DNA of 44,172 bases, from contig CAMFGH010000012.1 of the NCBI GenBank assembly GCA_945949875.1, positions 1 through 44,172 of the forward strand. Reading direction: 5' to 3'. The stretch is from an uncultured bacterium (lineage in GTDB: Bacteria > Bacillota > Clostridia > Lachnospirales > Lachnospiraceae). The stretch's first letter is position 1. The number at the start of each line of letters is the position of its first letter. A program made the position numbers and the translations under genes. Below, one piece after another: positions 34,640 through 44,045 of this stretch. The notes beneath the pieces are model-generated. The model did no database searches, was not told the origin of the DNA, and saw only the letters and a program-made list of their open reading frames with translations.

Positions 34640-34712
34640 TTACTGTTTCAGCTGATTTATGCGTTAGATTACTGTTTCAGCTGATTTATATGTTAAATTA
34701 TTGTTTCAGCTG
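34640..34712 (-). repeat. 29-bp tandem array continuing from the flhP 3' end
   Basis: TTACTGTTTCAGCTG begins units at 34640 and 34669, and TTATTGTTTCAGCTG begins the last at 34698, which is the flhP stop codon. The period is 29 bases. The last codons of flhP (QLKQ-stop) are therefore copied twice into the intergenic region. Confidence 0.88.
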
Positions 34713-35516
34713 GTTTGCCTGCCCCATCATGGTATCGGTGGTTGTGATGGCTTTGGAATTCAGTTCGTAAGCTCTTTGTGCAACGATCAGATTTACCATT
34801 TCATCTGCCACCTGTACATTGGATGCTTCCAGATATCCCTGGCGAATCAGGCTTTTCTGAATACCGGTAGCTGTGGATTCATTGATAGCAGCACCACTGG
34901 CTGCTGTGACAGAATATAGGCTGTCTCCTTCTCTTTCCAGACCGGAAGGATTCCGGAACTGGTAGACACCGATTCTGGGACCTATTGGTTTCAAATTATT
35001 ATTAGCGTCCGGATAGCAGATTGCACCATCGGAATCAATTTCGATTCTGCTGGCCATATAGTTGCTGCCCAGCGAAATCGGTGCACCGGTGCTGCTAAGT
35101 ACCGGAAGTCCATCGGAGTTGGTAAGGGTAACCCCGCCGTTATTATTGATCGCCCAGACAAAACTACCGTTTCTGGTATAGTAAGTCTGTCCGTCTTCTC
35201 CTCTTACTGCAAATAATCCGTCACCCACAATTGCAAAGTCTGTGTCATTCTCTGTAGCAGTTAATTCTCCCTGCTCAAAAATGGACGTGATAGCTGCACT
35301 GCGGACACCCAGTCCCACCTGTGCACCTACCGGTTTAGTCTCTCCATTTGCAGAAGTTGTTTTCGTCTGAAGATTTTGATATAAAAGGGATTTAAACTGA
35401 TTCTGTTGTGATTTATATCCCGTTGTATTTACATTGGCCAGATTGTTGGCGATTGTATCCACATTGGTTTGCTGTGCCAGCATCCCGGATGCGGCGGACC
35501 ATAAACTTCTTACCAT
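34698..35516 (-). CDS. flhP: Flagellar hook-basal body protein FlhP (FlgG family)
   Basis: 272 residues, a typical distal-rod/hook-type protein. ANNLANVNTTGYK (about 23-35) is the conserved N-terminal helix motif. A central insertion (about 100-200) follows, and the C-terminal QGYLEASNVQVADEMVNLIVAQRAYELNSKAI matches the axial-protein end. GGGAGGG lies 6 bases before the ATG. Gene order with mbl and flhO matches B. subtilis. Its 3' end is repeated in the following spacer. Confidence 0.92.
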   Translation of the reverse strand: MVRSLWSAASGMLAQQTNVDTIANNLANVNTTGYKSQQNQFKSLLYQNLQTKTTSANGETKPVGAQVGLGVRSAAITSIFEQGELTATENDTDFAIVGDGLFAVRGEDGQTYYTRNGSFVWAINNNGGVTLTNSDGLPVLSSTGAPISLGSNYMASRIEIDSDGAICYPDANNNLKPIGPRIGVYQFRNPSGLEREGDSLYSVTAASGAAINESTATGIQKSLIRQGYLEASNVQVADEMVNLIVAQRAYELNSKAITTTDTMMGQANQLKQ

Positions 35517-35544
35517 GTCATTCCCTCCCTATGTACTACCCTTT

Positions 35545-35673
35545 CTACTGTGTTTCCTGCTTCTTCTGCCGATTCTGCTGTCTACTGTATTTCAGCTTTT
35601 CTGCCGATTCTGCTGTCTACTGTATTTCAGCTTTTCTGCCGATTCTGCTAACTACTGTATTTCAGCTTCTCTA
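35545..35673 (-). repeat. 35-bp tandem array after flhO
   Basis: CTGCCGATTCTGCTG starts units at 35566, 35601 and 35636 with a period of 35 bases; a partial copy of the CTACTGT segment lies at 35545. The CTA that is the complement of the flhO stop (TAG) occurs in each unit within CTACTG, and at the stop itself (35671-35673). The final step to the gene is 19 bases, so the gene end shares only the CTACTG part. Confidence 0.85.
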
Positions 35674-36453
35674 CTGCACCCTTCCAATCTGGGTTGCGGA
35701 AATCTGCAGGGAATCATCATATGCCTGTATCACTTTCTGATTTGCTTCATATGCTCTGGTAATCGTGATCATTTCGACCATTTCCGATACCGTCTCCACA
35801 TTGGAAGCCTCCAGAAATCCCTGATGTACCTGACAGTCCGGGGTCTTTCTCGTTGCCCCTTCTACCTCGGTATATAAATTCTCTCCGTACATTTCCAGAT
35901 AGTTATAATCTTCAAAATCATTAATCTGCAGCGTAGCCCTCAGGGTTCCATCCTGATATATTCTGCCCTGTCTGTCTATGGTGGTCTGCTGCGCTGTGGT
36001 ATTTAGCTGAATATGCTGTCCATTGGCTCCAAGAACAAAATCGCCATCCTGGGTCACCAGATAGCCATCCTGGGTCATGTTAAAATTACCATCTCTGGTA
36101 TACATGGTAGAAGTGTTACCTTCTTTGTCCTGAAATTCTATGGTAAAAAATCCTTCTCCGGAAAGTGCCAGGTCAAAGGTATTATCTGTGGTCTTAAAGG
36201 CTCCCTGTGAAAAATCTCTGTAGGTTTCTCCCAGTTTTACACCCAGGTTCATACTTCCGATGTGTTTTGCATCTACACCGGGGGTACTTTTGTCTTTGAT
36301 ACGGAATGCCAGAACATCACTGAATGCCTGATTCGTCACCCCTTCTTTTTTAAATCCGGTGGTATCTGTGTTCGCCAGATTGTTGGTGATGATGTCCATT
36401 CTTTTCTGCTCATTTCTCATGCCCGTGTAGGCAGTGTACAAACCTTTTACCAT
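35671..36453 (-). CDS. flhO: Flagellar hook-basal body protein FlhO (FlgG/FlgF family)
   Basis: 260 residues. The N-terminal TNNLANTDTTGFKKEG (about 23-38) and the C-terminal QGFLEASNVETVSEMVEMITITRAYEANQKVI mark a rod/hook axial protein. The middle (about 90-190) forms a variable domain. AGAGGG lies 8 bases ahead of the ATG. It lies 57 bases after mbl, in the Firmicute order mbl-flhO-flhP. It is exported by the flagellar type III system and built into the rod. Confidence 0.91.
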   Translation of the reverse strand: MVKGLYTAYTGMRNEQKRMDIITNNLANTDTTGFKKEGVTNQAFSDVLAFRIKDKSTPGVDAKHIGSMNLGVKLGETYRDFSQGAFKTTDNTFDLALSGEGFFTIEFQDKEGNTSTMYTRDGNFNMTQDGYLVTQDGDFVLGANGQHIQLNTTAQQTTIDRQGRIYQDGTLRATLQINDFEDYNYLEMYGENLYTEVEGATRKTPDCQVHQGFLEASNVETVSEMVEMITITRAYEANQKVIQAYDDSLQISATQIGRVQ

Positions 36454-36510
36454 CTGCTATACCCTCTACTGCTAACCTTCTGCGCTATTTTCTTTCCGGA
36501 TGTGGCGTTT

Positions 36511-37503
36511 CTATTCCTCTCTGTAACCTGCCAGGAATTCTACATAACGTCCGGTACCGATTGCTACTGCTGTCATAGGGTCTTCTGCTGTCATCGTGTT
36601 GATTCCTGTCTTATCACAGATCAGCTCTTCCAGTCCACGAAGCAGACTGCCGCCGCCGGTAAGAACGATTCCACGGTCCGCAATATCTGCAGCCAGCTCC
36701 GGTGGAGTTTTCTCAAGCACACCGTGAATGGCTTCTACGATCTGAGAAGTAGTCTCTTTCAGCGCTTCTTCTGTTTCTTCGGAAGAAACACGAATCGTAT
36801 TCGGCAGACCGGAAACCAGATTACGCCCTCTGACATCCATATAGTCCGGCTCTGCTCTATGAAAAGCAGACCCAATTTTAATTTTAATATCCTCTGCGGT
36901 TCTTTCACCAATCAGAAGATTATGTTTTTTACGCATATAACGAACAATTGCTTCATCAAAGTCATCACCGGCTATTTTTACGGAAGCACTTACTACGGTT
37001 CCGCCCAGAGAAATCACTGCAATATCTGATGTACCACCGCCGATATCTACGATCATATTTCCGCATGGTTTGGAAATGTCAATGCCTGCACCGATTGCTG
37101 CGGCAATAGGCTCTTCAATAATGGAAACCTCTCTGGCTCCTGCCTGATACGTAGCATCTTCTACCGCTTTCTTTTCTACCTCGGTTACACCACTTGGTAC
37201 GCAGACAGCAATTCTTGGTTTTCTCATGGTTCTTTTGCCAAGTGCTTTCTGAATGAAATATTTCATCATTTTTTCCGTTACAGTGTAATCGGAAATAACA
37301 CCCTGTCTAAGTGGTCTTACTGCCACGATATTACCGGGTGTTCTACCAAGCATCAATCTGGCATCCTCACCGATTGCCTTGATTTTGTTAGTGTCTCTAT
37401 CGAATGCTACTACGGAGGGCTCTTTTAAAACGACTCCTTTTCCTCTGATGTAAACCAGGATACTGGCAGTACCCAAATCGATTCCGATGTCTGTATATTG
37501 CAT
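36511..37503 (-). CDS. mbl: MreB-like actin homologue Mbl
   Basis: 330 residues of the MreB family. The phosphate-binding loops are GIDLGTASILVY (about 7-18), VDIGGGTSDIAVIS (about 157-170) and GIVLTGGGSLLRGLEEL (about 280-296). It forms membrane-bound filaments that guide side-wall synthesis. Mbl rather than MreB is suggested by linkage to flhO/flhP and by the absence of mreC/mreD. AAAGGGG lies 7 bases before the ATG. Confidence 0.9.
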   Translation of the reverse strand: MQYTDIGIDLGTASILVYIRGKGVVLKEPSVVAFDRDTNKIKAIGEDARLMLGRTPGNIVAVRPLRQGVISDYTVTEKMMKYFIQKALGKRTMRKPRIAVCVPSGVTEVEKKAVEDATYQAGAREVSIIEEPIAAAIGAGIDISKPCGNMIVDIGGGTSDIAVISLGGTVVSASVKIAGDDFDEAIVRYMRKKHNLLIGERTAEDIKIKIGSAFHRAEPDYMDVRGRNLVSGLPNTIRVSSEETEEALKETTSQIVEAIHGVLEKTPPELAADIADRGIVLTGGGSLLRGLEELICDKTGINTMTAEDPMTAVAIGTGRYVEFLAGYREE

Positions 37504-37641
37504 ATGTTTACCCCTTTCTGTGGTATCTATATCATGTTGATTATTCCCGTTTTATTCTGTTCTTAACCCGTTTAAGAGCAGAAAGCGCTATTTTCGAACA
37601 TACAAAATATTATAAACCACAAAAGAGGATTTTCAAAGGGG

Positions 37642-37705
37642 TTTTTTATAAAGTACAAAATTCAGTGGGTACATTTTTTATAAAGGAAAACTTCAGTAGG
37701 ATTTT
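37642..37705 (-). repeat. 32-bp direct repeat, two imperfect copies
   Basis: TTTTTTATAAAG begins copies at 37642 and 37674; both continue with a variant of AAA-TTCAGT-GG. It lies between a terminator and mbl. Similarity is moderate beyond the first 12 bases. Confidence 0.55.
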
Positions 37706-37713
37706 TAAAACAG

Positions 37714-37749
37714 AAAAGGACGCAAAATAAGATATCCCATTCTGCGTCC
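37714..37749 (-). terminator. Terminator of the secreted duplicated-domain protein gene
   Basis: GGACGCA (37718-37724) and TGCGTCC (37743-37749) form a 7-bp GC-rich stem, with further weak pairs inside. On the minus strand the hairpin is followed by TTTTCTGTTTT. Confidence 0.75.
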
Positions 37750-37859
37750 CTGCTCTTTTAACATCCTTGTAATGATATTATCGGATCAAGTTCTATAAAA
37801 CTTTATAGTATTTTATAACTATTCAAAGCCATTCATGTAGTTCTGAATAGTTACGTCAT

Positions 37860-38948
37860 TTAGAAAGTACCCTTAGCGCCCCAGAGAATCGCAAAGTTGC
37901 GGAACTGGTTGGTATCGAAGGAAACGGTACTATCATTGATATCAATATCCTTCATGATGGTTACAGAACCGTCTCCGTTCAGAATGGCTACTGCGTAGTC
38001 TGCATATACCGGATAGTCAAACGGAACCGTTACAGTCAGACGAAGCTTCTGGCTGGTCTGGTACACACGGTTATTGTGTCCATTTGTCAAAATCAGATCA
38101 AAGTAAGACCAGCTTCTGGCACCTGCTTTCAGCGCTGCAGCCTGAATAATTGCCTGAGCATCCGATCCGGGTACGGTATCTACGATTTCGATTTTCGTCT
38201 TTCCACCAACTACATTCTGTACGGTTGCTGCATCTGTTACCATACCAATAGAGTATACCTGGTGACAAGCTGCACCTGCAGATACGGTTGTTCCTACATA
38301 TTTTGTATAGTTGGAAAATGTAAGGTCATCAATTGCTGTCGGGCTTAAGAAACGATATGCGTTGAATGCGCCTTTTGGACCTGTGATCAAAGCCCATGTA
38401 TCAAAATAAGCAGAATCCACAGTGATGGTATCATTATTCATGCCATCCAGGTCTCCCAGAATCTCCAGATTTCCGTCTCGTTTGATGCTGATAAACGCAT
38501 AATCTTTTGTGGTATCGCAGCCACTTGGAAGTGTCATGGCAATTCGAAGTGGGCTGTTGGTTGCATCAATATCATTGTGCCAGCCATTCTTGTCAATATA
38601 TGCTTCCAGATCCATATCCAGAATCTTCACAACACTTGCACCCAGAGAAGCTGCTTTCTGGTTGAACATCACGCGGGCTTCATTTCCACACGCACTCTGT
38701 GTTACGTTCATTCGTACGCCCATGTTCAGTTCCATCTGTTCCCAGGAAAGACCTGCATATCCCTTGGTTGTATTTGGTGGTGTGCAAATGCTTACTTTCG
38801 CAATATCTTTTACACTGTTATAGGTATAGACTCTTGCTGAGTTCCAATTATCAAAAGCATTTACTTCCAGTTCTGCCTGGGGCATAAAAAAGACTCCGGC
38901 TGCCATCACGGTTGCCATAATTGTGGCAATCAGTTTTTTTGCTTTCAT
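37860..38948 (-). CDS. Secreted protein with a duplicated C-terminal-type domain
   Basis: 362 residues. A signal peptide (about 1-31) ends near VNA, so the mature protein probably starts FDNW. Two copies of a roughly 60-residue module lie at about 134-195 and 302-362: each starts with LR(I/L)-(T/V) and P, includes a central D(Y)AF or DYAV strand, a D-N-D-T/S-VS turn and ends F-ALI-GPKGAF or FAILWGAKGTF. No family was recognised. The ATG at 38948 follows GGGAGG by 6 bases; the longer reading starts with TTG. A single-gene unit, with a terminator at 37714-37749. It is likely released outside the cell. Confidence 0.75.
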   Translation of the reverse strand: MKAKKLIATIMATVMAAGVFFMPQAELEVNAFDNWNSARVYTYNSVKDIAKVSICTPPNTTKGYAGLSWEQMELNMGVRMNVTQSACGNEARVMFNQKAASLGASVVKILDMDLEAYIDKNGWHNDIDATNSPLRIAMTLPSGCDTTKDYAFISIKRDGNLEILGDLDGMNNDTITVDSAYFDTWALITGPKGAFNAYRFLSPTAIDDLTFSNYTKYVGTTVSAGAACHQVYSIGMVTDAATVQNVVGGKTKIEIVDTVPGSDAQAIIQAAALKAGARSWSYFDLILTNGHNNRVYQTSQKLRLTVTVPFDYPVYADYAVAILNGDGSVTIMKDIDINDSTVSFDTNQFRNFAILWGAKGTF

Positions 38949-39005
38949 AAAATACCTCCCGTAATTTATCTTTTTCAAAAATTTGCGACAATTTGTTTTA
39001 ACATT

Positions 39006-39016
39006 TTTGTCAAATA
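39006..39016 (+). promoter_or_regulatory. Possible 0A box upstream of the secreted-protein gene
   Basis: TTTGTCAAATA differs by one base from TTTGTCGAATA. It lies about 60 bases before the ATG at 38948, and a second site (TTGTCGCAA on the minus strand, 38983-38991) is nearby. Such short matches are common in AT-rich DNA. Confidence 0.25.
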
Positions 39017-39089
39017 TCTTTGCAAAACATCCTTGTCAGAACTAATTTACATAACTTGTTATTTCCAACATATCAAATCCGGAATACAA

Positions 39090-39125
39090 TTTCAAGATTT
39101 TTCCACTATTTTCAGGATTTTTCCA
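39090..39125 (-). repeat. 20-bp tandem duplication at the uvrA 3' end
   Basis: TTTCAGGATTTTTCCA (39110-39125), which holds the complement of the uvrA stop, recurs as TTTCAAGATTTTTCCA at 39090-39105, a 20-base step. The TCA complement of the stop is repeated in the spacer. Confidence 0.7.
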
Positions 39126-41964
39126 GCATTTTCTTAATATAGATTCCGGTATAGGATTTAGGATTTTCCGCTACTTCCTCCGGTGTGCCTTTGGCGATCA
39201 GGGTTCCGCCACCGTCGCCCCCTTCCGGTCCCATATCCAGAATATAGTCTGCAGTCTTGATCACATCAAGATTATGCTCGATCACCACTACGGTGTTCCC
39301 GCCATCTGCAAGCCGGTGCAGGATTTCGATTAATTTATGCACATCTGCAAAATGAAGTCCGGTGGTGGGTTCATCCAGAATATAAATGGTCTTACCGGTA
39401 CTACGTTTGGACAGTTCCGTAGCCAGCTTGATACGCTGGGCTTCCCCACCGGAAAGCTGTGTGGATGGCTGGCCCAGTTTTACATAGGAAAGTCCCACAT
39501 CATACATGGTTTCTATCTTCCGGTGAATGGACGGAACATTTTCAAAGAAATGCAGCGCTTCTTCCACCGTCATATCCAGCACATCATAAATACTTTTTCC
39601 TTTATATTTTACGTCCAATGTCTCTCTATTATAACGTTTTCCTCCACATACTTCACAAGGTACATATACGTCCGGAAGGAAATGCATTTCAATCTTAATA
39701 ATACCATCACCACTGCATGCTTCGCAGCGGCCGCCTTTTACATTAAAGCTGAAACGACCTTTCTTGTAGCCCTTCGCTTTGGCATCCGCAGTTGCTGCAA
39801 ACAGATCCCTTATCATGTCAAATACTCCGGTATAGGTAGCCGGATTGGATCTGGGCGTCCTTCCGATGGGAGACTGGTCGATGTCGATCACTTTATCCAG
39901 CTGCTCCAGACCAATGATATCGTCATGATCTCCTGCAATGGTTCTTGCACGGTTCAGTTCCTTTGCCAGATGCTTATATAAAATCTCATTTACCAGGGAA
40001 CTTTTTCCGGAGCCGGATACCCCGGTCACACAGGTCATGACTCCCAACGGAATATCCACATCAATATTTTTCAGATTGTTCTCTCTGGCACCTTTGACGG
40101 TAATAAATCCGGTAGGTTTCCTGCGGCTCTTCGGTACCGGAATCTTCAGTTTCCCACTCAGGTACTGCCCGGTAATGGACTCCGGAACCTTGCAGATTTC
40201 TTCTGCAGTACCCTGGGCAACCACTTCGCCGCCATGAGAGCCGGCCCCCGGACCGATATCCACAATATGGTCTGCAGCCCACATGGTATCTTCATCATGT
40301 TCCACCACGATCAATGTATTACCCATATCCTTCAGGTTCTTAAGGGTCTTTAACAGCTTATCGTTATCCCTCTGATGAAGCCCGATGCTTGGTTCATCCA
40401 GAATATAGCACACCCCTACCAGCCCTGACCCAATCTGGGTAGCCAGACGGATACGCTGGGCTTCTCCACCGGAAAGGGTTGATGTTGCTCTGGAAAGAGC
40501 CAGATAATCCAGCCCCACATCATTCAGGAATCCCACTCTGGCACGAATTTCTTTTAAAAGCTGTTTTCCAATCAGCTCCTGCTGTTTGGTAAGTGTCATG
40601 CCTTCCAGGAATTTTTTCAGGTCACCTAAGGACAGAGATGTAATCTCATAAATATTTTTATCACAGACCGTAACCGCCAGAGACTCCAGCTTCAGTCTTC
40701 TTCCCCCACATAATTTACATGGAGTGATCCGCATATATTCTTCATATTCTGCTTTCGATGCTTCCGAATAGGTCTCACGGTAACGCTGCTCCACATTTTT
40801 GATCAGCCCCGGAAAAGCAGTGGGATAAACCCCTTCTCCACGCTGCCCTTTATAATGCACGTTCACTTCTACCCCATTCGTTCCATAAATCAGCATATGA
40901 CGCACCTGTGGAGAGAGTTCCTCATAAGGGGTATCCAGGCTGAAATCAAATTTTTCCGCCAGAGCCCGAAGTAGTGCATTACTAAAGCTTCCTTTATCTT
41001 TGCTGGACTGCCAGCCCATGACCTGGATGGCTCCTTCATTCAGGCTCAGTTTTTCATCCGGGATCATCAGGCGGGGATCAAATTCCATCTTATAACCCAG
41101 ACCGGAACAGTCCGGGCAGGCACCGAAAGGATTATTGAAAGAGAAACTTCTTGGTTCGATTTCGCTGATACTGATTTCACAATCCGGACAGGCAAAATTC
41201 TGAGAAAAACTTAAGGTGTCTCCCCCAATCACATCCACTTCTGCCAGACCATCCGCCAATTCCAGAACACTTTCCAGGGAATCCGTCAGACGTTTCTCAA
41301 TCCCCTCCTTTATGACAAGTCTGTCAACTACCACTTCTATATTATGTTTAAAATTCTTTTCCAGTTTGATCTCTTCCGAAAGATCATACATATTTCCATC
41401 CACACGGACGCGGACATAACCGCTTCTGCGGGCGCGGTCCAGTACTTTTGCGTGCTCCCCTTTTCGTCCCCGGACAACCGGTGCCAGCAATTGTATCCTG
41501 GTTCCCTGTTCCATGGCCATGATATAATCCACCATTTCATCCACCGTGGTTTTATGGATTTCCCGTCCACATTTCGGACAGTGTGGAATCCCGATTCTCG
41601 CATACAGCAGACGGAAATAGTCGTAAATCTCCGTTACCGTTCCCACCGTGGAACGGGGATTTCGATTGGTGGATTTCTGATCGATGGAAATAGCCGGTGA
41701 CAGCCCTTCTATCTTTTCCACATTGGGTTTTTCCATCTGGCCTAAAAACATACGGGCATAAGAAGACAAGGACTCCATATATCTTCTCTGTCCCTCTGCA
41801 TATATGGTATCAAACGCCAGAGATGACTTCCCGGAACCTGACAGACCTGTCAGTACCACAAATTCATTTCTGGGAATATCCACATCGATCCCTTTCAAGT
41901 TATGTTCATTTGCACCGCGGATCTTTATATATTCTTTGGGGCGCATTTTTATATTTTCTGACAT
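39112..41964 (-). CDS. uvrA: Excinuclease ABC subunit A
   Basis: 950 residues, standard length. Two ABC-type ATP sites are present: [15 protein letters not shown] near the start and [12 protein letters not shown] near 640, with [12 protein letters not shown] and [12 protein letters not shown] signatures and zinc-finger Cys sets ([24 protein letters not shown]). It scans DNA for damage with UvrB. ATG 41964 is chosen: GAGAGG lies 5 bases ahead. A longer reading from 42051 adds a low-complexity Gln/Lys-rich stretch. It follows uvrB by 67 bases as one operon. Its last codons are duplicated in the following spacer. Confidence 0.97.
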   Translation of the reverse strand: MSENIKMRPKEYIKIRGANEHNLKGIDVDIPRNEFVVLTGLSGSGKSSLAFDTIYAEGQRRYMESLSSYARMFLGQMEKPNVEKIEGLSPAISIDQKSTNRNPRSTVGTVTEIYDYFRLLYARIGIPHCPKCGREIHKTTVDEMVDYIMAMEQGTRIQLLAPVVRGRKGEHAKVLDRARRSGYVRVRVDGNMYDLSEEIKLEKNFKHNIEVVVDRLVIKEGIEKRLTDSLESVLELADGLAEVDVIGGDTLSFSQNFACPDCEISISEIEPRSFSFNNPFGACPDCSGLGYKMEFDPRLMIPDEKLSLNEGAIQVMGWQSSKDKGSFSNALLRALAEKFDFSLDTPYEELSPQVRHMLIYGTNGVEVNVHYKGQRGEGVYPTAFPGLIKNVEQRYRETYSEASKAEYEEYMRITPCKLCGGRRLKLESLAVTVCDKNIYEITSLSLGDLKKFLEGMTLTKQQELIGKQLLKEIRARVGFLNDVGLDYLALSRATSTLSGGEAQRIRLATQIGSGLVGVCYILDEPSIGLHQRDNDKLLKTLKNLKDMGNTLIVVEHDEDTMWAADHIVDIGPGAGSHGGEVVAQGTAEEICKVPESITGQYLSGKLKIPVPKSRRKPTGFITVKGARENNLKNIDVDIPLGVMTCVTGVSGSGKSSLVNEILYKHLAKELNRARTIAGDHDDIIGLEQLDKVIDIDQSPIGRTPRSNPATYTGVFDMIRDLFAATADAKAKGYKKGRFSFNVKGGRCEACSGDGIIKIEMHFLPDVYVPCEVCGGKRYNRETLDVKYKGKSIYDVLDMTVEEALHFFENVPSIHRKIETMYDVGLSYVKLGQPSTQLSGGEAQRIKLATELSKRSTGKTIYILDEPTTGLHFADVHKLIEILHRLADGGNTVVVIEHNLDVIKTADYILDMGPEGGDGGGTLIAKGTPEEVAENPKSYTGIYIKKMLEKS

Positions 41965-42031
41965 GATTACCTCTCGTTCCTCTTTTCGTTTCTGATCATT
42001 CTTTTGTTCATGATCCTTATTTGATGATTGT

Positions 42032-44020
42032 TCATCTCCTGTTTTGCTCATATATCTTTTTCAATTCGATCATCCTGTCACGAAGTGTGGCTGCTGTTTC
42101 GAAATCCAGATCCGCTGCTGCCTTCTTCATTTTCTTTTGTACATCTGCAATCAGCTTCTCCAGTTCTTTTGAATCCATGGATTCCGGATCCTTTTCAAAC
42201 TTCACTTCTTCTGCTGCAATGGTCTTGGAAATGCTGATCAGATCCCGAACCGCTTTCTTAATGGTCTGGGGTGTGATTCCATGGGCTTCATTATACTCCT
42301 GCTGAAGTTTCCGTCTACGTCTTGTCTCATCAATCGCAGCCCGCATGGAATCCGTCATGGTATCTGCATACATCAAAACATGCCCTTCTGCGTTACGGGC
42401 AGCACGCCCGATGGTCTGAATCAAAGAAGTTTCTGAACGAAGGAATCCCTCCTTATCTGCATCCAGTATGGCTACCAGAGAAATTTCCGGAATATCCAGT
42501 CCTTCCCTCAGCAGGTTAATACCCACAAGCACATCAAACACATCCAAACGCATATCACGAATAATCTGCGCTCTTTCCAGTGTATCCACATCCGAGTGCA
42601 AATATTTTACCCTGACCCCTACTTCCTTTAAATAGTCGGTCAGGTCTTCTGCCATTCGTTTGGTTAACGTTGTTACAAGTACTTTATTATGTTTCTCAAC
42701 TTCTTTACGAATTTCAGAAAGCAGGTCGTCAATCTGGCCCTCCACCGGTCTGACAATCACTTCCGGATCAAGCAGTCCGGTGGGTCTGATGATCTGCTCG
42801 GTACGAAGCAGTTCATGCTCCTGTTCATATTTGGACGGAGTCGCTGAAACAAACAACATCTGGTCAATATGACTTTCAAATTCTCCGAAGTTCAGGGGCC
42901 TGTTATCCAGAGCCGACGGAAGCCGGAATCCATAATCCACCAGCGTTGTTTTCCTGGAACGGTCTCCTGAATACATGGCTCCAATCTGTGGAATGGTCAT
43001 ATGGGACTCATCTATGATAATCAGGAAATCATCACCGAAGAAATCCATCAGTGTATAGGGTGTGGCGCCTGCCGGCAATCCGTTCAAGTGTCTGGAATAA
43101 TTTTCAATACCGGAACAAAATCCTGTCTCACGGAGCATCTCAATATCAAAATTGGTACGTTCCGAAATGCGCTGAGCTTCCAGAAGCTTGTCTTCGCTCT
43201 TAAAAAACCGAATCCGTTCTTCCAGTTCTTTCTCTATGTTGACACAAGCCTCATTGATTTTTTCCTGAGAAACCACATAATGGGATGCCGGAAAGATCGC
43301 AATATGATTCAGGGATGTTTTCGGTGTTCCGGTAAGTGGATCCACCTCCATGATCCGATCGATCTCATCCCCAAAGAACTCAATCCGGATCAGGCTGTCT
43401 CCACCCTGGGCCGGATAAACCTCTACAGTATCTCCACGCACACGGAAGGTTCCCCTTTCCACATCCAGATCGTTTCGATTGTACTGGATCATGATCAGTT
43501 CCCGGATCACCTCATCCCGGTCCTTCTGCTGTCCGGGGCGAAGGGAAACGATCAGATCCTGATATTCATCCGGGCTTCCCAATCCATAGATGCAGGATAC
43601 AGAAGCCACTACTATCACATCTTTTCTTTCCGAAAGGGAGGCTGTGGCCGATAATCGAAGCTTATCAATTTCATCATTGATCGACGAATCTTTCGCAATA
43701 TAGGTATCGGAAGAAGGCACATAGGCTTCCGGCTGATAATAATCATAATAGGACACAAAATACTCTACCGCATTCTCCGGGAAGAACTCCTTGAATTCTC
43801 CATAGAGCTGCCCGGCCAGTGTTTTATTATGTGCTATGACCAGCGTCGGTTTGTTTAGTGCTGCAATAACATTCGCCATGGTAAAGGTCTTACCGGATCC
43901 GGTAACGCCCAATAGTGTCTCAAACTGGTTACCAGCTTTAAATCCGTCTACTAATTCTTTAATGGCCTGTGGCTGATCACCGGTGGGCTGATATTCGCTG
44001 TGTAATACGAATTTGTCCAT
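42032..44020 (-). CDS. uvrB: Excinuclease ABC subunit B
   Basis: 662 residues, full length. [15 protein letters not shown] is Walker A (about 36-50), [21 protein letters not shown] is the beta-hairpin used in damage checking (about 93-113), DESHMTIPQ is Walker B, and [10 protein letters not shown] is motif VI. The C-terminal UVR motif (from about 620) binds UvrC. GGGGAG lies 6 bases before the ATG. A 15-bp array occupies the region just upstream. Confidence 0.97.
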   Translation of the reverse strand: MDKFVLHSEYQPTGDQPQAIKELVDGFKAGNQFETLLGVTGSGKTFTMANVIAALNKPTLVIAHNKTLAGQLYGEFKEFFPENAVEYFVSYYDYYQPEAYVPSSDTYIAKDSSINDEIDKLRLSATASLSERKDVIVVASVSCIYGLGSPDEYQDLIVSLRPGQQKDRDEVIRELIMIQYNRNDLDVERGTFRVRGDTVEVYPAQGGDSLIRIEFFGDEIDRIMEVDPLTGTPKTSLNHIAIFPASHYVVSQEKINEACVNIEKELEERIRFFKSEDKLLEAQRISERTNFDIEMLRETGFCSGIENYSRHLNGLPAGATPYTLMDFFGDDFLIIIDESHMTIPQIGAMYSGDRSRKTTLVDYGFRLPSALDNRPLNFGEFESHIDQMLFVSATPSKYEQEHELLRTEQIIRPTGLLDPEVIVRPVEGQIDDLLSEIRKEVEKHNKVLVTTLTKRMAEDLTDYLKEVGVRVKYLHSDVDTLERAQIIRDMRLDVFDVLVGINLLREGLDIPEISLVAILDADKEGFLRSETSLIQTIGRAARNAEGHVLMYADTMTDSMRAAIDETRRRRKLQQEYNEAHGITPQTIKKAVRDLISISKTIAAEEVKFEKDPESMDSKELEKLIADVQKKMKKAAADLDFETAATLRDRMIELKKIYEQNRR

Positions 44021-44045
44021 TCTTTTCTCCCCGTTTTATATATAT

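Larger units (their letters stand above)
37504..37859 (-). other. 356-bp spacer upstream of mbl
   Basis: No gene was found. It contains the terminator of the secreted-protein gene (37714-37749), two copies of a 32-bp AT-rich repeat (37642-37705), a weak hairpin with arms AACTATTC and GAATAGTT (37817-37852), and presumably the mbl promoter, for which no convincing pair of hexamers was found. Confidence 0.6.

Noticed and set aside
37594-37608. LexA/DinR box before mbl
   Set aside because: Only one half (CGAAC) fits; the other half of the palindrome is missing.
41965-42051. 29-residue N-terminal extension of UvrA
   Set aside because: It is low-complexity and a better ribosome site and the family start fit the ATG at 41964; it is reported as an alternative only.
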